NCBI GenBank assembly: GCA_038123275.1
Contig: JAYORG010000008.1
Coordinates: forward strand, 6,246-70,245
Direction: 5' to 3'
Source of the DNA: CAJQHT01 sp038123275
GTDB lineage: Bacteria > Pseudomonadota > Alphaproteobacteria > Rickettsiales > UBA1997
DNA: 64,000 nucleotides
This document shows, piece after piece, positions 45,391 through 53,684 of this stretch; position 1 is the stretch's first letter; each line of letters starts with the position of its first letter. The notes beneath the pieces are model-generated. The model saw only the letters and a list, made by a program, of their open reading frames with translations, had not been told where the DNA came from and ran no database searches. Both the position numbers and the translations under genes were made by a program.

Positions 45391-45452
45391 GGGGGTAGGT
45401 TCATTTTCCTAGGTGCTTTTTAGTACTTAGGAAAGTGAACCTAAACCTGACT
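45391..45452. repeat. Palindromic element, family A, copy 1
   Basis: Inverted arms TAGGTTCATTTTCCTAGGTG and its near complement at 45422-45443 (three mismatches) surround a 4-base loop. The same arm consensus (GGGTCAGGTTCATTTTCCTAGGTGCT) occurs at 46101-46215 and 47762-47911. It directly follows the barrel gene stop and may also terminate it. Confidence 0.75.
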
Positions 45453-45490
45453 CCTATTTTATCCCTCTCTATTTTTTTAAATATTTTTTA

Positions 45491-46078
45491 TTACAAAATA
45501 TTACAAAATGAGGCATCAGCAGATTTCTCTTTTTTTTCATACATCTTTTTAAAACTGGTTACCTTGATAGTTGTTGGTGCTAATTTATTATTTAGTTGAT
45601 TAACTTCTAGATGGGTCAAGAAATTTTTATTTAACCCTTCTTCTATATTTTGGATATTAATTTCATTAACATTATCTTTAGTAATTAATGATAATTTTAG
45701 ATTTTGTATATTAGGAGATTTATTTAATTTAAGAATATTTTCTTTAATAGATTTAACAGATATGTCATTAACAGTTAATGTAAATTCTTCAACACTTCTA
45801 TTTTCTGATATCAGGTCAAAGAACAATTCTGCAAAATCTGGCCTTATCACATCAATTAATAAATGAACTCTTTTTAAATGCTGACTATCTCTAAAAGCTT
45901 TAAGAAATTCTATACCTTCTGGGTTGTTTAGATCTTGACATTTAAAGCCTAAAGATTCGTTATTTCTTACTTGATACAATACAGCTTCTTTGTTTTCAGG
46001 TATGGTTTCTCGCTCATTTTGTTTTTGCTCAAGATATGGTTGAACTTGTATTAGTTTAATAGTTGTATTTTTACTCAT
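45491..46078 (-). CDS. Leucine-rich-repeat-like protein with C-terminal CaaX box
   Basis: This 195-residue protein has repeats of the ribonuclease-inhibitor LRR kind by eye (LKRVHLLIDVIRPDFAELFF, VEEFTLTVNDISVKSIKENI, IQNLKLSLITKDNVNE, LTHLEVNQL) spaced about 28-32 residues. It ends SADASFCNIL, where the last four residues, C-N-I-L, form a CaaX prenylation box; X = Leu favours geranylgeranylation. There is no signal peptide. Bacterial proteins with CaaX ends are usually effectors lipidated by the host. It is flanked on both sides by family A palindromes. Confidence 0.65.
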   Translation of the reverse strand: MSKNTTIKLIQVQPYLEQKQNERETIPENKEAVLYQVRNNESLGFKCQDLNNPEGIEFLKAFRDSQHLKRVHLLIDVIRPDFAELFFDLISENRSVEEFTLTVNDISVKSIKENILKLNKSPNIQNLKLSLITKDNVNEINIQNIEEGLNKNFLTHLEVNQLNNKLAPTTIKVTSFKKMYEKKEKSADASFCNIL

Positions 46079-46100
46079 AATTTTAGTTAGTTATTTAACA

Positions 46101-46215
46101 AAAAAGGGGTTAGATACATTTTCCTAGGTGCTAAGCTCATCTATTTCTTTTTTATGGCTTTCTCTAGATATTATTTGGCTAGTGCACCTAGGAAAATGAA
46201 CCTGCCCCCCTTTTT
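46101..46215. repeat. Palindromic element, family A, copy 2
   Basis: Arms at 46101-46133 and 46180-46215 share AAAAAGGGG and CATTTTCCTAGGTGC inverted, with a 46-base loop. The right arm forms the last codons and stop of the 46188-47741 gene (G-A-G-S-F-S-stop). Confidence 0.8.
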
Positions 46216-47741
46216 CTTTCTTTTTTTCTTTTGGATAAAAATGCCCAGCAACATGATGTTGGACAGAATTTTGAATTAGGACTCTTTTCTTCAAAAATAT
46301 CTTCTGATTTATTTAAAGTTTGTAATTTTACAGGAGGTCCATCAAAAATACCAAATCCCGTGGCTTTTCTCTTTGTATTTATCATGTTAAAAGGCATAAT
46401 ATCCCCAGGATGATGATTAAAAGCCATTTTTAAATGTTTAGATATTTCTCTAGCTTGACCACCATATGAATGACTTAGATCTTCCTCAAAATACTGCTTT
46501 AAAACATCTGCAGCTTTATCAATTTGATCAATTTTTAAATAAGTTGATTTAAAGCTAATTTTACCATTTAAATATTCACCAAAATCATAGATAAGTTCTA
46601 GGAAATTTTCTATTTTGTTTCTATCTGAGTTATCAACCAAATATTTTTTGTCACGTATTTCTTGTAGTCCCATTTTTTGGCGTTTTTGATAACTTACTGT
46701 ATCGACACTATATCTTAAATCAGCAAGAGGATTTACACCTCCAGATCCTACTTGTACATTTAATTTACTTTTTAACTTTTTTTTCAACAAGTCTATATCA
46801 GACTCTTGTTTATCTGGCAAGGTAGAAGATTGTAAACTACTAGATTTTTCTTCACTTTTATTATCAAAGGAAGCTGTAGATTTAGATGGGTATATTTTAG
46901 TTCGCCTTGAAAAAGGAATAATTGGCATTATTTCTTCATCTGTTAAATCGTCAGCAACCCATGCTCGTAAAGATTTGTTATCTACTTTATATTTTAAGGA
47001 ACTTTGATGTAATTGTAGCTCTTCAGTATAATCACTATCTTGAGCATCTAAAGAAGATGTTGGTTCTTGTTCTAAATCATGATCATCATCAAAAATAATA
47101 TTGTCAAAATCAGATGGTGTTATAGATTGATTGTATAAGTCATCGCTATTAAATTTAAGTTTTTCTTCATTAAATAATAGCTCTTCATCTTGGGTATCAT
47201 ATATAAGAGCATTTAATCTTGCAAAACGTTCTGATGTCCTTGCAAAAGCCCTTCTTTTTGGTTTCTTTTCGGTTTTTTGATCTTTACTTTGCTGAGTTTT
47301 ATAAAAAATAGATAAATTTTGTGCATATTTATTATTTTCATCTAATGCAATTTTATCAAGGCGGTTTAAAATAGCTGTTCTATGACTAATATTCATAGAA
47401 GATAATTTTAATAGAGCATATCTACTGATAGAATCTCCTAATACATCTACTGTTTTACTATCCACTAAATGCTTTTGATGACGATCAATATATTTTTGTG
47501 CAATAAAAATAATATCTAAAAATCTTTCATATTTTCCTAAATTTATGGCTCTATCCAAAATATATTTTATTGAATCTTCCATTACTGCTTTTGATAAGTT
47601 TTTTTGAGAATTTTTTCTAACATCTCTTAAGCTATTTCTTAATGTTTTGGCAAATTTTGTTAAACTGGGTTCATTATTCAATAAAGCTTGTACTACTTTT
47701 CCATCTTGGAAAGTTACTTTATTGTTTATATTTTTTGTCAT
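46188..47741 (-). CDS. Large unknown protein, effector-like
   Basis: This 517-residue soluble protein has no signal peptide. It has a helical N-terminal region (about 1-150), a basic stretch EKKPKRRAFARTSERFARLN (about 157-176), an acidic disordered middle (about 190-320, Asp/Ser/Gln-rich), a helical region about 365-445 and a C-terminus with a cysteine cluster (FCPTSCCWAFLSKRKKERK). The final six residues and the stop are supplied by the palindromic element at 46101-46215. I recognise no family. Context among other effector-like genes suggests a secreted protein. The Cys cluster could be acylated; both points are inference. Confidence 0.55.
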   Translation of the reverse strand: MTKNINNKVTFQDGKVVQALLNNEPSLTKFAKTLRNSLRDVRKNSQKNLSKAVMEDSIKYILDRAINLGKYERFLDIIFIAQKYIDRHQKHLVDSKTVDVLGDSISRYALLKLSSMNISHRTAILNRLDKIALDENNKYAQNLSIFYKTQQSKDQKTEKKPKRRAFARTSERFARLNALIYDTQDEELLFNEEKLKFNSDDLYNQSITPSDFDNIIFDDDHDLEQEPTSSLDAQDSDYTEELQLHQSSLKYKVDNKSLRAWVADDLTDEEIMPIIPFSRRTKIYPSKSTASFDNKSEEKSSSLQSSTLPDKQESDIDLLKKKLKSKLNVQVGSGGVNPLADLRYSVDTVSYQKRQKMGLQEIRDKKYLVDNSDRNKIENFLELIYDFGEYLNGKISFKSTYLKIDQIDKAADVLKQYFEEDLSHSYGGQAREISKHLKMAFNHHPGDIMPFNMINTKRKATGFGIFDGPPVKLQTLNKSEDIFEEKSPNSKFCPTSCCWAFLSKRKKERKRGAGSFS

Positions 47742-47761
47742 GGGTTAATTAAGTTTAAATT

Positions 47762-47911
47762 ATAAAGGGATCAGCTTTATTTTTCTAAGTGCTAAAATTT
47801 TTAGCCAAATAATTTGGCTATATTAGATTTATCTAAAGTTTTTGTCATCAACAAATAAACCCTTTAAGGGTAAAATTTTAGCATTTAGGAAAATGAAGCT
47901 GACCCTTTATT
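47762..47911. repeat. Palindromic element, family A, copy 3
   Basis: Arms AAAGGGATCAGCTTTATTTT (from 47764) and its inverse ending about 47909 pair over nearly 40 bases with few mismatches. The interior holds a further stem TAGCCAAAT/ATTTGGCTA and ACCCTTTAAGGGT. It fills the whole spacer between the effector-like gene and the MSH1-like gene. Confidence 0.8.
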
Positions 47912-47913
47912 TT

Positions 47914-48589
47914 TTATCCACCAAAGTTTAAATTTGTTGCATCGGATATAGAAAGCATTGGCAAACCGCTATTTTTTAGTTTTAAAATAAGTTTTTGCTC
48001 AATTTTACGAGCCTCACTTTTGCCTTTTTTAATAGCGATATAGAAAAACTCACATTTACTATTTGAAAGCCTAGTTTGATGTGCCTTAATTCTATGTAAA
48101 AAATTATCAGTTTCTCCTACATAGAAAAAATTATTTGAAGTTTTAAGTATATAAACAACGCTGTAACCAATGTCATTTAAAGAAGGTATTTGATTTTCTT
48201 GCAGGGTTTTTACCTGTATTGGAGATTCACCTGCTATAACAGCAAGTGTTTCTTTAATAAATTGAGTTGAATTGTTTTTATTGGCAAAAGATTTAATAGC
48301 AGTATTTGCTGAGTAATTTTTAAATCTTGAAACTGCAAATGGATCATGAGCATTAGCTATTTGCTGAGCTCTGTTAATTATATCTTCATCTAAGCCCATT
48401 TTTAAGGCTGTATAAAAAGCTGAAGAGTTTAAATCTATCCCTTCTACTGCTTTGTAAGTTGGAATATTACCGTCACATTGCATTTTAAGGAGTTTCACTT
48501 TTTTTAGTTCAACTACTGGGTTAACAAAAAGTTCATGCCAATGAGTGGCAAAGATTGCTTTTATGTTTCTTTGTACAAGATGTTCTAAA
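47914..48589 (-). CDS. C-terminal part of MSH1-like MutS with GIY-YIG domain (frameshift fragment)
   Basis: This is the continuation of the MutS-like protein in the next frame, entered at about 48589. It has LEHLVQRNIKAIFATHWHEL (end of the MutS ATPase, with the TH motif), YKAVEGIDLNSSAFYTALKMG, then a linker and a GIY-YIG module: GYSVVYILKTSNNFFYVGET (GIY and YVG strands), HRIKAHQ (Arg) and EARKIEQKLI (Glu). The ORF in this frame formally opens at 48687, but bases 48590-48687 are out of frame for MutS. The fusion of MutS to GIY-YIG at the C-terminus is the layout of plant organellar MSH1. Confidence 0.8.
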
Positions 48590-50929
48590 TATACTAGCAG
48601 CAATTGCATGTCCGGCTCTAGATTCTGTTCCTTTACCAAGCTCATCGATAAGTAAAAAACTTTTGCTAGATGCATCTCTAAGAGCAACTTTTATATCTGT
48701 CATTTCTACCCCAAAAGCAGAAAGACCTGCTTCAGGGTCATCCTGAGCACCAGTCCTTACAAACCATCCATCTATTTCTCCTAGCAAGTTAAGTTCTTGT
48801 GCTGGAAACATAAAACCAGTTGAACCTAAAAGTGTTGTGGCCGCAAGAGATCTAATTAAAGTTGATTTACCAGCCATATTGTGCCCAGTTAATAGGCAAG
48901 TACTATCAATAGTAAGTGAGTTGGTAACTGCTTGGCCAGATCTCATCCAGTAGGGGAAGAAATTTTCTAGTGAAATTCTATTTGTTTCACTACTTTTATT
49001 AATAAAATTTGTTGTCCAATTTTTAGGTTGGCATTCTTTTATATGAAGATATAGGGTTTTAACAAGATTAGAAAATGTAGCCAAGTGAATAATAGGTAAG
49101 CAGTAAGGAGAAAGTTCCAAAGAAGTCTTATGTAAAGTTTGTTTAATTTCTTCACATGTGTTTATAGCTATATCTTTATATTGTTTTAAGGCATTTTCTG
49201 TTTCTTTTGTACTCCATCTATCATTAACTTTTTTGCCATAGCGGTCAATAGGGCGTATTAATTTATGTTTTTCAATATATTCTTCATTTAAAGTGCCTCT
49301 AATCCAAATAGCATGATTATGAATATCATATGAAAGTGCTATTTTTTTAGAAAATCTACCTTTTTTATCCTTAAAAGATTCAATGAAAGGTATAAGTTTT
49401 TGCTCAATAGTTTTTTCATATTTTATTGCTGCCTTTTCTATTTTATTATAAAGATTTTCAACTTTTTTGTTTGAGGTTTTAGCAATTCTTCCTCTAAATT
49501 CTTCTTCGATACGCTCAAATAGATTTTTAGAAATTAACTCATTTTTTGGAACATATGCCTCGTCATCTTCTATTGGCAATATTGATGCCAGTATATTAAT
49601 TATCTTTTTACTAGTATCATATAAAATATCTTCTTTAGCCTTTATTGAAGAAATATAAGAGACTATTTCTAAAGTATTTTTTACAAAATTTCTAGGTAGA
49701 TTTTCTTGGCAGTTTAGAAAAATTTCTGACAAAGAGAATAGATCTTTTAAAATTTCTGGATGTGCTTCATTTTTATTAAGAGTTTTAACATATTTTACTG
49801 GGTTTGAAACAATTAATTTTGGTAATTGTTTGTTACCTAATTGTAATTGAATAATGGCTTGTCTTAAACTTTTTGCAAACTTTTTTGGAGGTGGATTAAG
49901 TAATAAGTTTCTAATTATATGCTTACATGTAGCTGGGCTACCTTTTGGTAGCATTAAATCTATAAGATCTGGAATACCTCTTTTGGGTAAAATGCCAATT
50001 TGTTGTGCTGTTTCTTGGTATAAAGGGTGGGGACAGTTTGTTACATGTACAGGTGTTGTTTTTAAAAATGAAATATTAGCATCTAAATCTAAATCAATTT
50101 TTATTAGCTCTTCCATACGTTTTGGAAAATCTTTGGAAGAATAACCAGACACTTTTATTAAGTTATGAAACTTTAAATTTGCAGCATTTAAAAGGGTATT
50201 AGGAATTTTATCATGCAAAAAAACCCGATTCATACGTCCACTATATTTATTAAGACGAATAATGGCAGCTTCTTGTGTTAGCCCTTCTAATATTAGAGAG
50301 GTTCTTAAATCAGGATTAATTTCTATCACTTTTATTCCTTTGCTATTTGTAGCTATGCCAAATTCAGGTGGAGCTTGTACAAAAGAAGCGTTTACTCTAT
50401 GATTCATGGCTAAACCATAAGTGTAGGTAGGAGATGAAGGGGTTGTTACTTCTGATATAAATCTTATTTTGCGCCCATTTTTATGAGTATCATCTGCTTG
50501 CTCACAAACAACAACAGAAAACCCAGCCTGAGTAAGATCGTTTAAAACACTTTGAATATTGCTAAGAGGCATTCCTGCCCTAGGGCCTTTTCTTCCCATT
50601 CTATTAATTGCACAATGTTCAACTAAAAAAACTGAATCTATACCCCAAGTTTCATAAAATTCTCCTATTTGGATAAGAGCAATTTTTTGAGGATGCTTTT
50701 TTTTAACTCTTAAGAGAAAATCGATATTAGAATCTTTTTGCCCAAATGTATGTTTAAATCCTTTCCAAAAAGTTTTTGTTCCATCACCAATTCCTAAAGG
50801 ACCAGTAGGGTCTAGATCTTCGGCCATTCTTATGGCAACAGGGTGAGATAGGTTTTTAAGCTTTGATTGCCAAAATTTTGATTGAATAAATAAATCTTCA
50901 CAAAGAGATTTTTCTATTTTTTCCTTCAC
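48533..50929 (-). CDS. MSH1-like MutS family protein, N-terminal 780 residues (frameshifted)
   Basis: This is a DNA mismatch or damage recognition ATPase. The N-terminus resembles plant MSH1 more than bacterial MutS1: KIALIQIGEFYETWGIDSVF, EHCAINRMGRKGPRAGMPLS, SVVVCEQADD and RFISEVTTPSSPTYTYGL. Walker A GHNMAGKST lies at about 682-690, and LLIDELGKGTESRAGHAIAA is Walker B plus signature. After AASI the frame is lost through one extra T in a TTT run (48587-48589 on the plus strand, read as AAA), and a short false tail ends at 48533. Deleting one base joins it to the fragment at 47914-48589, for about 1000 residues in total. It is divergent from ung by 100 bases, so both are repair genes. Confidence 0.85.
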   Translation of the reverse strand: MKEKIEKSLCEDLFIQSKFWQSKLKNLSHPVAIRMAEDLDPTGPLGIGDGTKTFWKGFKHTFGQKDSNIDFLLRVKKKHPQKIALIQIGEFYETWGIDSVFLVEHCAINRMGRKGPRAGMPLSNIQSVLNDLTQAGFSVVVCEQADDTHKNGRKIRFISEVTTPSSPTYTYGLAMNHRVNASFVQAPPEFGIATNSKGIKVIEINPDLRTSLILEGLTQEAAIIRLNKYSGRMNRVFLHDKIPNTLLNAANLKFHNLIKVSGYSSKDFPKRMEELIKIDLDLDANISFLKTTPVHVTNCPHPLYQETAQQIGILPKRGIPDLIDLMLPKGSPATCKHIIRNLLLNPPPKKFAKSLRQAIIQLQLGNKQLPKLIVSNPVKYVKTLNKNEAHPEILKDLFSLSEIFLNCQENLPRNFVKNTLEIVSYISSIKAKEDILYDTSKKIINILASILPIEDDEAYVPKNELISKNLFERIEEEFRGRIAKTSNKKVENLYNKIEKAAIKYEKTIEQKLIPFIESFKDKKGRFSKKIALSYDIHNHAIWIRGTLNEEYIEKHKLIRPIDRYGKKVNDRWSTKETENALKQYKDIAINTCEEIKQTLHKTSLELSPYCLPIIHLATFSNLVKTLYLHIKECQPKNWTTNFINKSSETNRISLENFFPYWMRSGQAVTNSLTIDSTCLLTGHNMAGKSTLIRSLAATTLLGSTGFMFPAQELNLLGEIDGWFVRTGAQDDPEAGLSAFGVEMTDIKVALRDASSKSFLLIDELGKGTESRAGHAIAASIFRTSCTKKHKSNLCHSLA

Positions 50930-51029
50930 TTATACCCTTAAAAAATTTAAAGTTAGGTAGATAAAATTTTAAATGGGTTTTAGCGAGAGTTATTAATATA
51001 AAAGTATAGTAAGTCAAAAATAAATAAAT

Positions 51030-51728
51030 ATGTCAACAATGTCTAAAAAAGCACCATTGCCAGAATCTTGGATGACTTATCTAGGAGAAGAATTTGAAAA
51101 AGATTATATGAAAAATCTTAGCACTTTTTTAAAAGAGGAATTAGCTAAGAAAAAATCTATGTATCCTCGTGGCCAAGAAATATTCTCAGCTTTTAATTTA
51201 ACCCCTTTAAATGAAGTAAAGGTGGTAATAATAGGTCAAGACCCATATCATGGCCCCGGGCAAGCTCATGGTCTTTGTTTTTCAGTAAAGCCTGGAGTGC
51301 CAACTCCTCCATCACTTAAAAATATTTATAAAGAATTAGAGTCTGATCTAAATTTAGAAAAACCAAATCATGGTTTTCTTGAATCTTGGGCTAAAAATGG
51401 TGTATTAATGCTTAATAATGTTTTAACTGTTCTAAGAAGCCAGCCAGCATCTCATCAAGGAAGAGGTTGGGAAATTTTTACGGATAAGGTAGTAGATATA
51501 CTTAATAATAAATGCGATAATTTAGTTTTTTTACTATGGGGCAGCCATGCCCAAAAAAAAGCTGCAAATGTTGATAGAAAGAAACATCTAGTGTTAGAAT
51601 GCCCTCATCCCAGCCCTTTTTCTGCTCATAAAGGTTTTTTAGGCAGTAGACATTTTTCTAAAAGTAATGAATATATGAGTAGCCACGGTATCAAACCAAT
51701 TGACTGGTCTTTGCCCAAAAAGGTTTGA
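51030..51728 (+). CDS. ung: Uracil-DNA glycosylase, family 1
   Basis: This enzyme removes uracil from DNA to start base-excision repair. It carries VVIIGQDPYHGPGQAHGLCF with catalytic Asp71 and His74, the proline-rich GVPTPPSLKNIYKE, LLWGSHAQKK, and the leucine loop HPSPFSAHKGFLGSRHFSKS with catalytic His193. At 232 residues it is the normal length. The start at 51030 is the first ATG; ATG at 51039 is an alternative. Confidence 0.96.
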   Translation: MSTMSKKAPLPESWMTYLGEEFEKDYMKNLSTFLKEELAKKKSMYPRGQEIFSAFNLTPLNEVKVVIIGQDPYHGPGQAHGLCFSVKPGVPTPPSLKNIYKELESDLNLEKPNHGFLESWAKNGVLMLNNVLTVLRSQPASHQGRGWEIFTDKVVDILNNKCDNLVFLLWGSHAQKKAANVDRKKHLVLECPHPSPFSAHKGFLGSRHFSKSNEYMSSHGIKPIDWSLPKKV

Positions 51729-51736
51729 TACCACAA

Positions 51737-52381
51737 CTAATTAGGAAATTTTAAACAAAATATAACCCCTTTATCCTCTTTTGATTTACAAGTTATATCA
51801 CCACCAAAGACTTGCATAACCCTTTTACAAAAGGATAGTCCTAAGTCAGTTCCTCCCTTTTTATTATTAGTAAAAAAACTATCAAAAATATAAGGCAGTT
51901 TGTCTTGAGGTATAACGGGGCCATAATCTTGAAAATGTAAATAATTACCATGCGGTGTTCTATTAAACCAAATGTCAATTTTAGCCTTAAAATAAAGGGA
52001 GTTTTTAAGTAAATTAAATAAAATAAAAATCATTAAAGTTTCATCACCTTTAAATCTAAAATTACTCCTAAGATCAATATGAACTGATTTTCTCTGCTCT
52101 TCGCTTTCAAAAGCATATTCTTCCAATGCTTTTTTAATTATTTTAGCCATTGATAAATGGGTAAATTTACTTTTATCAATTTTACCCTCTTTAATATTGG
52201 CTAAAATTAAATCAATAATCATCAATCCCCTATTTGAAGAGATAGAGATTAGATCAAGAAATTCCATTGCTTCATCTAAATTACCCTTAATAACCTAGCA
52301 GCAACTCTTAATTGCTGATAATGGGTTGCGTGTTTCATGGGCTATTGAACCAGCAAGGGATTTAAGATTTTCTTTTGTCAT
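51737..52381 (-). pseudogene. Sensor histidine kinase fragment interrupted by TAG
   Basis: From an ATG at 52381 the minus strand reads MTKENLKSLAGSIAHETRNP, then LSAIKSCC. A TAG at 52295-52297 interrupts it, and the same frame continues VIKGNLDEAMEFLDLISISSN and on through the HATPase domain to 51737 (FILFNLLKNSLYF as N box, DYGPVIPQDKLPYIFDSFFT, GGTDLGLSFCKRVM as G box). It is thus a HisKA plus HATPase core with phospho-acceptor His in SIAHETRNP and an in-frame amber codon. There is no sensor domain upstream, so it may also be an N-terminally truncated relic. The piece after the stop (176 residues, from 52267) could still be translated but lacks the histidine. Confidence 0.75.
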
Positions 52382-52535
52382 AGTTTGAGATATTGAGTTA
52401 TTAATTACTGGTGAAATACTATACTATCTATTGCTTTTACTAGCTCTTCATTTAGCATAGAATGACTAAACTTTGGATAATAAAAACGGTTTTGCTGTTT
52501 TTAGCTATTTTTAAAACTAGTCATAATAAATAAAA

Positions 52536-52564
52536 TACTATAATAGTAGTATATTATAATAGTA
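52536..52564. promoter_or_regulatory. Putative operator/promoter of the XRE-Fic unit
   Basis: TATAATAGTA occurs twice (52539-52548 and 52555-52564), 16 bases apart start to start, with partial dyad symmetry (ATACTATAATA against TATTATAATAGTAT). It lies 35 bases upstream of an XRE regulator gene, so autoregulation is likely. The TATAAT strings could double as -10 boxes. Confidence 0.5.
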
Positions 52565-52598
52565 TAACTCTTATTAGTCAATAAAAACATTATTTAAA

Positions 52599-52850
52599 AT
52601 GAATAGAGTAATAATTACTTATAAACAATGTAGAGCAGCAAGAGAATTGTTGGGCTGGAAACAAAATGATTTAGCTCAAAAATCCAAAATATCTGCTGCC
52701 ACAATAGCAGACTTTGAAAGAGGAGTTAGAGAATTAAGAGTTTCAACTTTAGAAAAGCTAATAAATGCCTTTGAAGAAGCTGGAATTAAATTTGAGAATA
52801 ACTCGATAATGTATGGAGTTGGATTATTGAAAGAGTTTGAAGATAAGTAA
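52599..52850 (+). CDS. XRE-family helix-turn-helix regulator
   Basis: This 83-residue DNA-binding protein has a single HTH_3 domain: CRAARELLGWKQNDLAQKSK, SAATIADFERG, LEKLINAFEEAGIKFE. It is the form found as solo regulators and as antitoxin-type repressors. It is followed after 186 bases by a Fic gene on the same strand and preceded by a repeat operator-like site. It likely represses its own promoter and perhaps the downstream genes. Confidence 0.88.
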   Translation: MNRVIITYKQCRAARELLGWKQNDLAQKSKISAATIADFERGVRELRVSTLEKLINAFEEAGIKFENNSIMYGVGLLKEFEDK

Positions 52851-52867
52851 ACACAAATAAGATCTGA

Positions 52868-52943
52868 GGACAGTATACTTAATTAATAAATCGTAGAATC
52901 TGAGAATAACATACTAAAATAAGATAATTAAGTATACTGTTCC
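52868..52943. repeat. Palindromic element, family B, copy 1
   Basis: Arms GGACAGTATACTTAATTA (52868-52885) and its inverse (52925-52943) differ by one base. A third, damaged arm (AAGCAAACAGTCCCC) follows at about 52960-52975. The interior ATCTGAGAATA.CAT is repeated at about 57255 before another accessory gene. Confidence 0.75.
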
Positions 52944-53036
52944 CATAATTAGTAATAATTAAGCAAACAGTCCCCAGAACTTAAAGGTTTTTGATAAAGA
53001 AAACGATAAAATTTTAAACTCAATGTCAAAATTAAT

Positions 53037-53597
53037 ATGAAAAACATAGATAAAATAAGTTTAGAAAATGCCTATCGCTTATTTGAAACAGGTGATATAA
53101 AAAAAATTGAAATTGGCACTACAAATGGTTTGCAACAAATACATAAATATCTATTTGCTGGATTGTACGATTTTGCAGGACAAATACGTACAAAAAACAT
53201 TTCAAAAGGTGGGTTCAGATTTACAAATGCCCTATATTTAAAGGATGTTTTGGCAAAAATTGAAAAAATGCCTGAAAATAATTTTGAAGAAATTATTGCC
53301 AAATATATAGAAATGAATATCGCCCATCCCTTTATGGAAGGTAATGGTAGAACTATGCGAATATGGCTGGATATGATATTAAAAACAAAACTAAAAAAAC
53401 TAGTCAACTGGCAGTTTGCAGATAAAACACTTTACCTCCAAGCAATGGAAAGAAGCCCTATTAATAGCTTAGAACTTAGAACATTGCTTGAAAACAATTT
53501 AACCGATGAAATAGATAGTCGCGAAGTTATTTTTAAAGGAATAGAGCAGTCTTATTATTATGAAGGATATGAAAAAGATGGAGATGATGAAGAATAG
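53037..53597 (+). CDS. fic: Fic-domain AMP transferase, class III (NmFic-like)
   Basis: This 186-residue Fic enzyme transfers AMP from ATP to target proteins. It has the catalytic loop HPFMEGNGR (His97 to Arg105), the flap region YDFAGQIRTKNISKGGFRF, and a C-terminal class III inhibitory motif SYYYEG (Ser172, Glu176, Gly177). The whole sequence closely resembles Neisseria meningitidis NmFic as I remember it, whose known target is DNA gyrase and whose activity is controlled by oligomerisation and autoinhibition. It lies between two family B palindromes and beside rhuM. Confidence 0.92.
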   Translation: MKNIDKISLENAYRLFETGDIKKIEIGTTNGLQQIHKYLFAGLYDFAGQIRTKNISKGGFRFTNALYLKDVLAKIEKMPENNFEEIIAKYIEMNIAHPFMEGNGRTMRIWLDMILKTKLKKLVNWQFADKTLYLQAMERSPINSLELRTLLENNLTDEIDSREVIFKGIEQSYYYEGYEKDGDDEE

Positions 53598-53614
53598 AAA
53601 ACAAGGATGGTTAT

Positions 53615-53675
53615 CTAGGGACGGTATACCTAATTATTCTTCAAGACATGCTTTAATTAAGTATACTGTCCCTAG
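53615..53675. repeat. Palindromic element, family B, copy 2
   Basis: Arms CTAGGGACGGTATACCTAAT and the inverse at 53654-53675 differ at two of 22 positions and match the arms of copy 1. The 17-base loop (TTCTTCAAGACATGCTT) is nearly identical to the 3' end of the radical SAM gene at about 55951-55967. It sits between the convergent fic and rhuM genes. Confidence 0.75.
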
Positions 53676-53684
53676 AATTATTAA

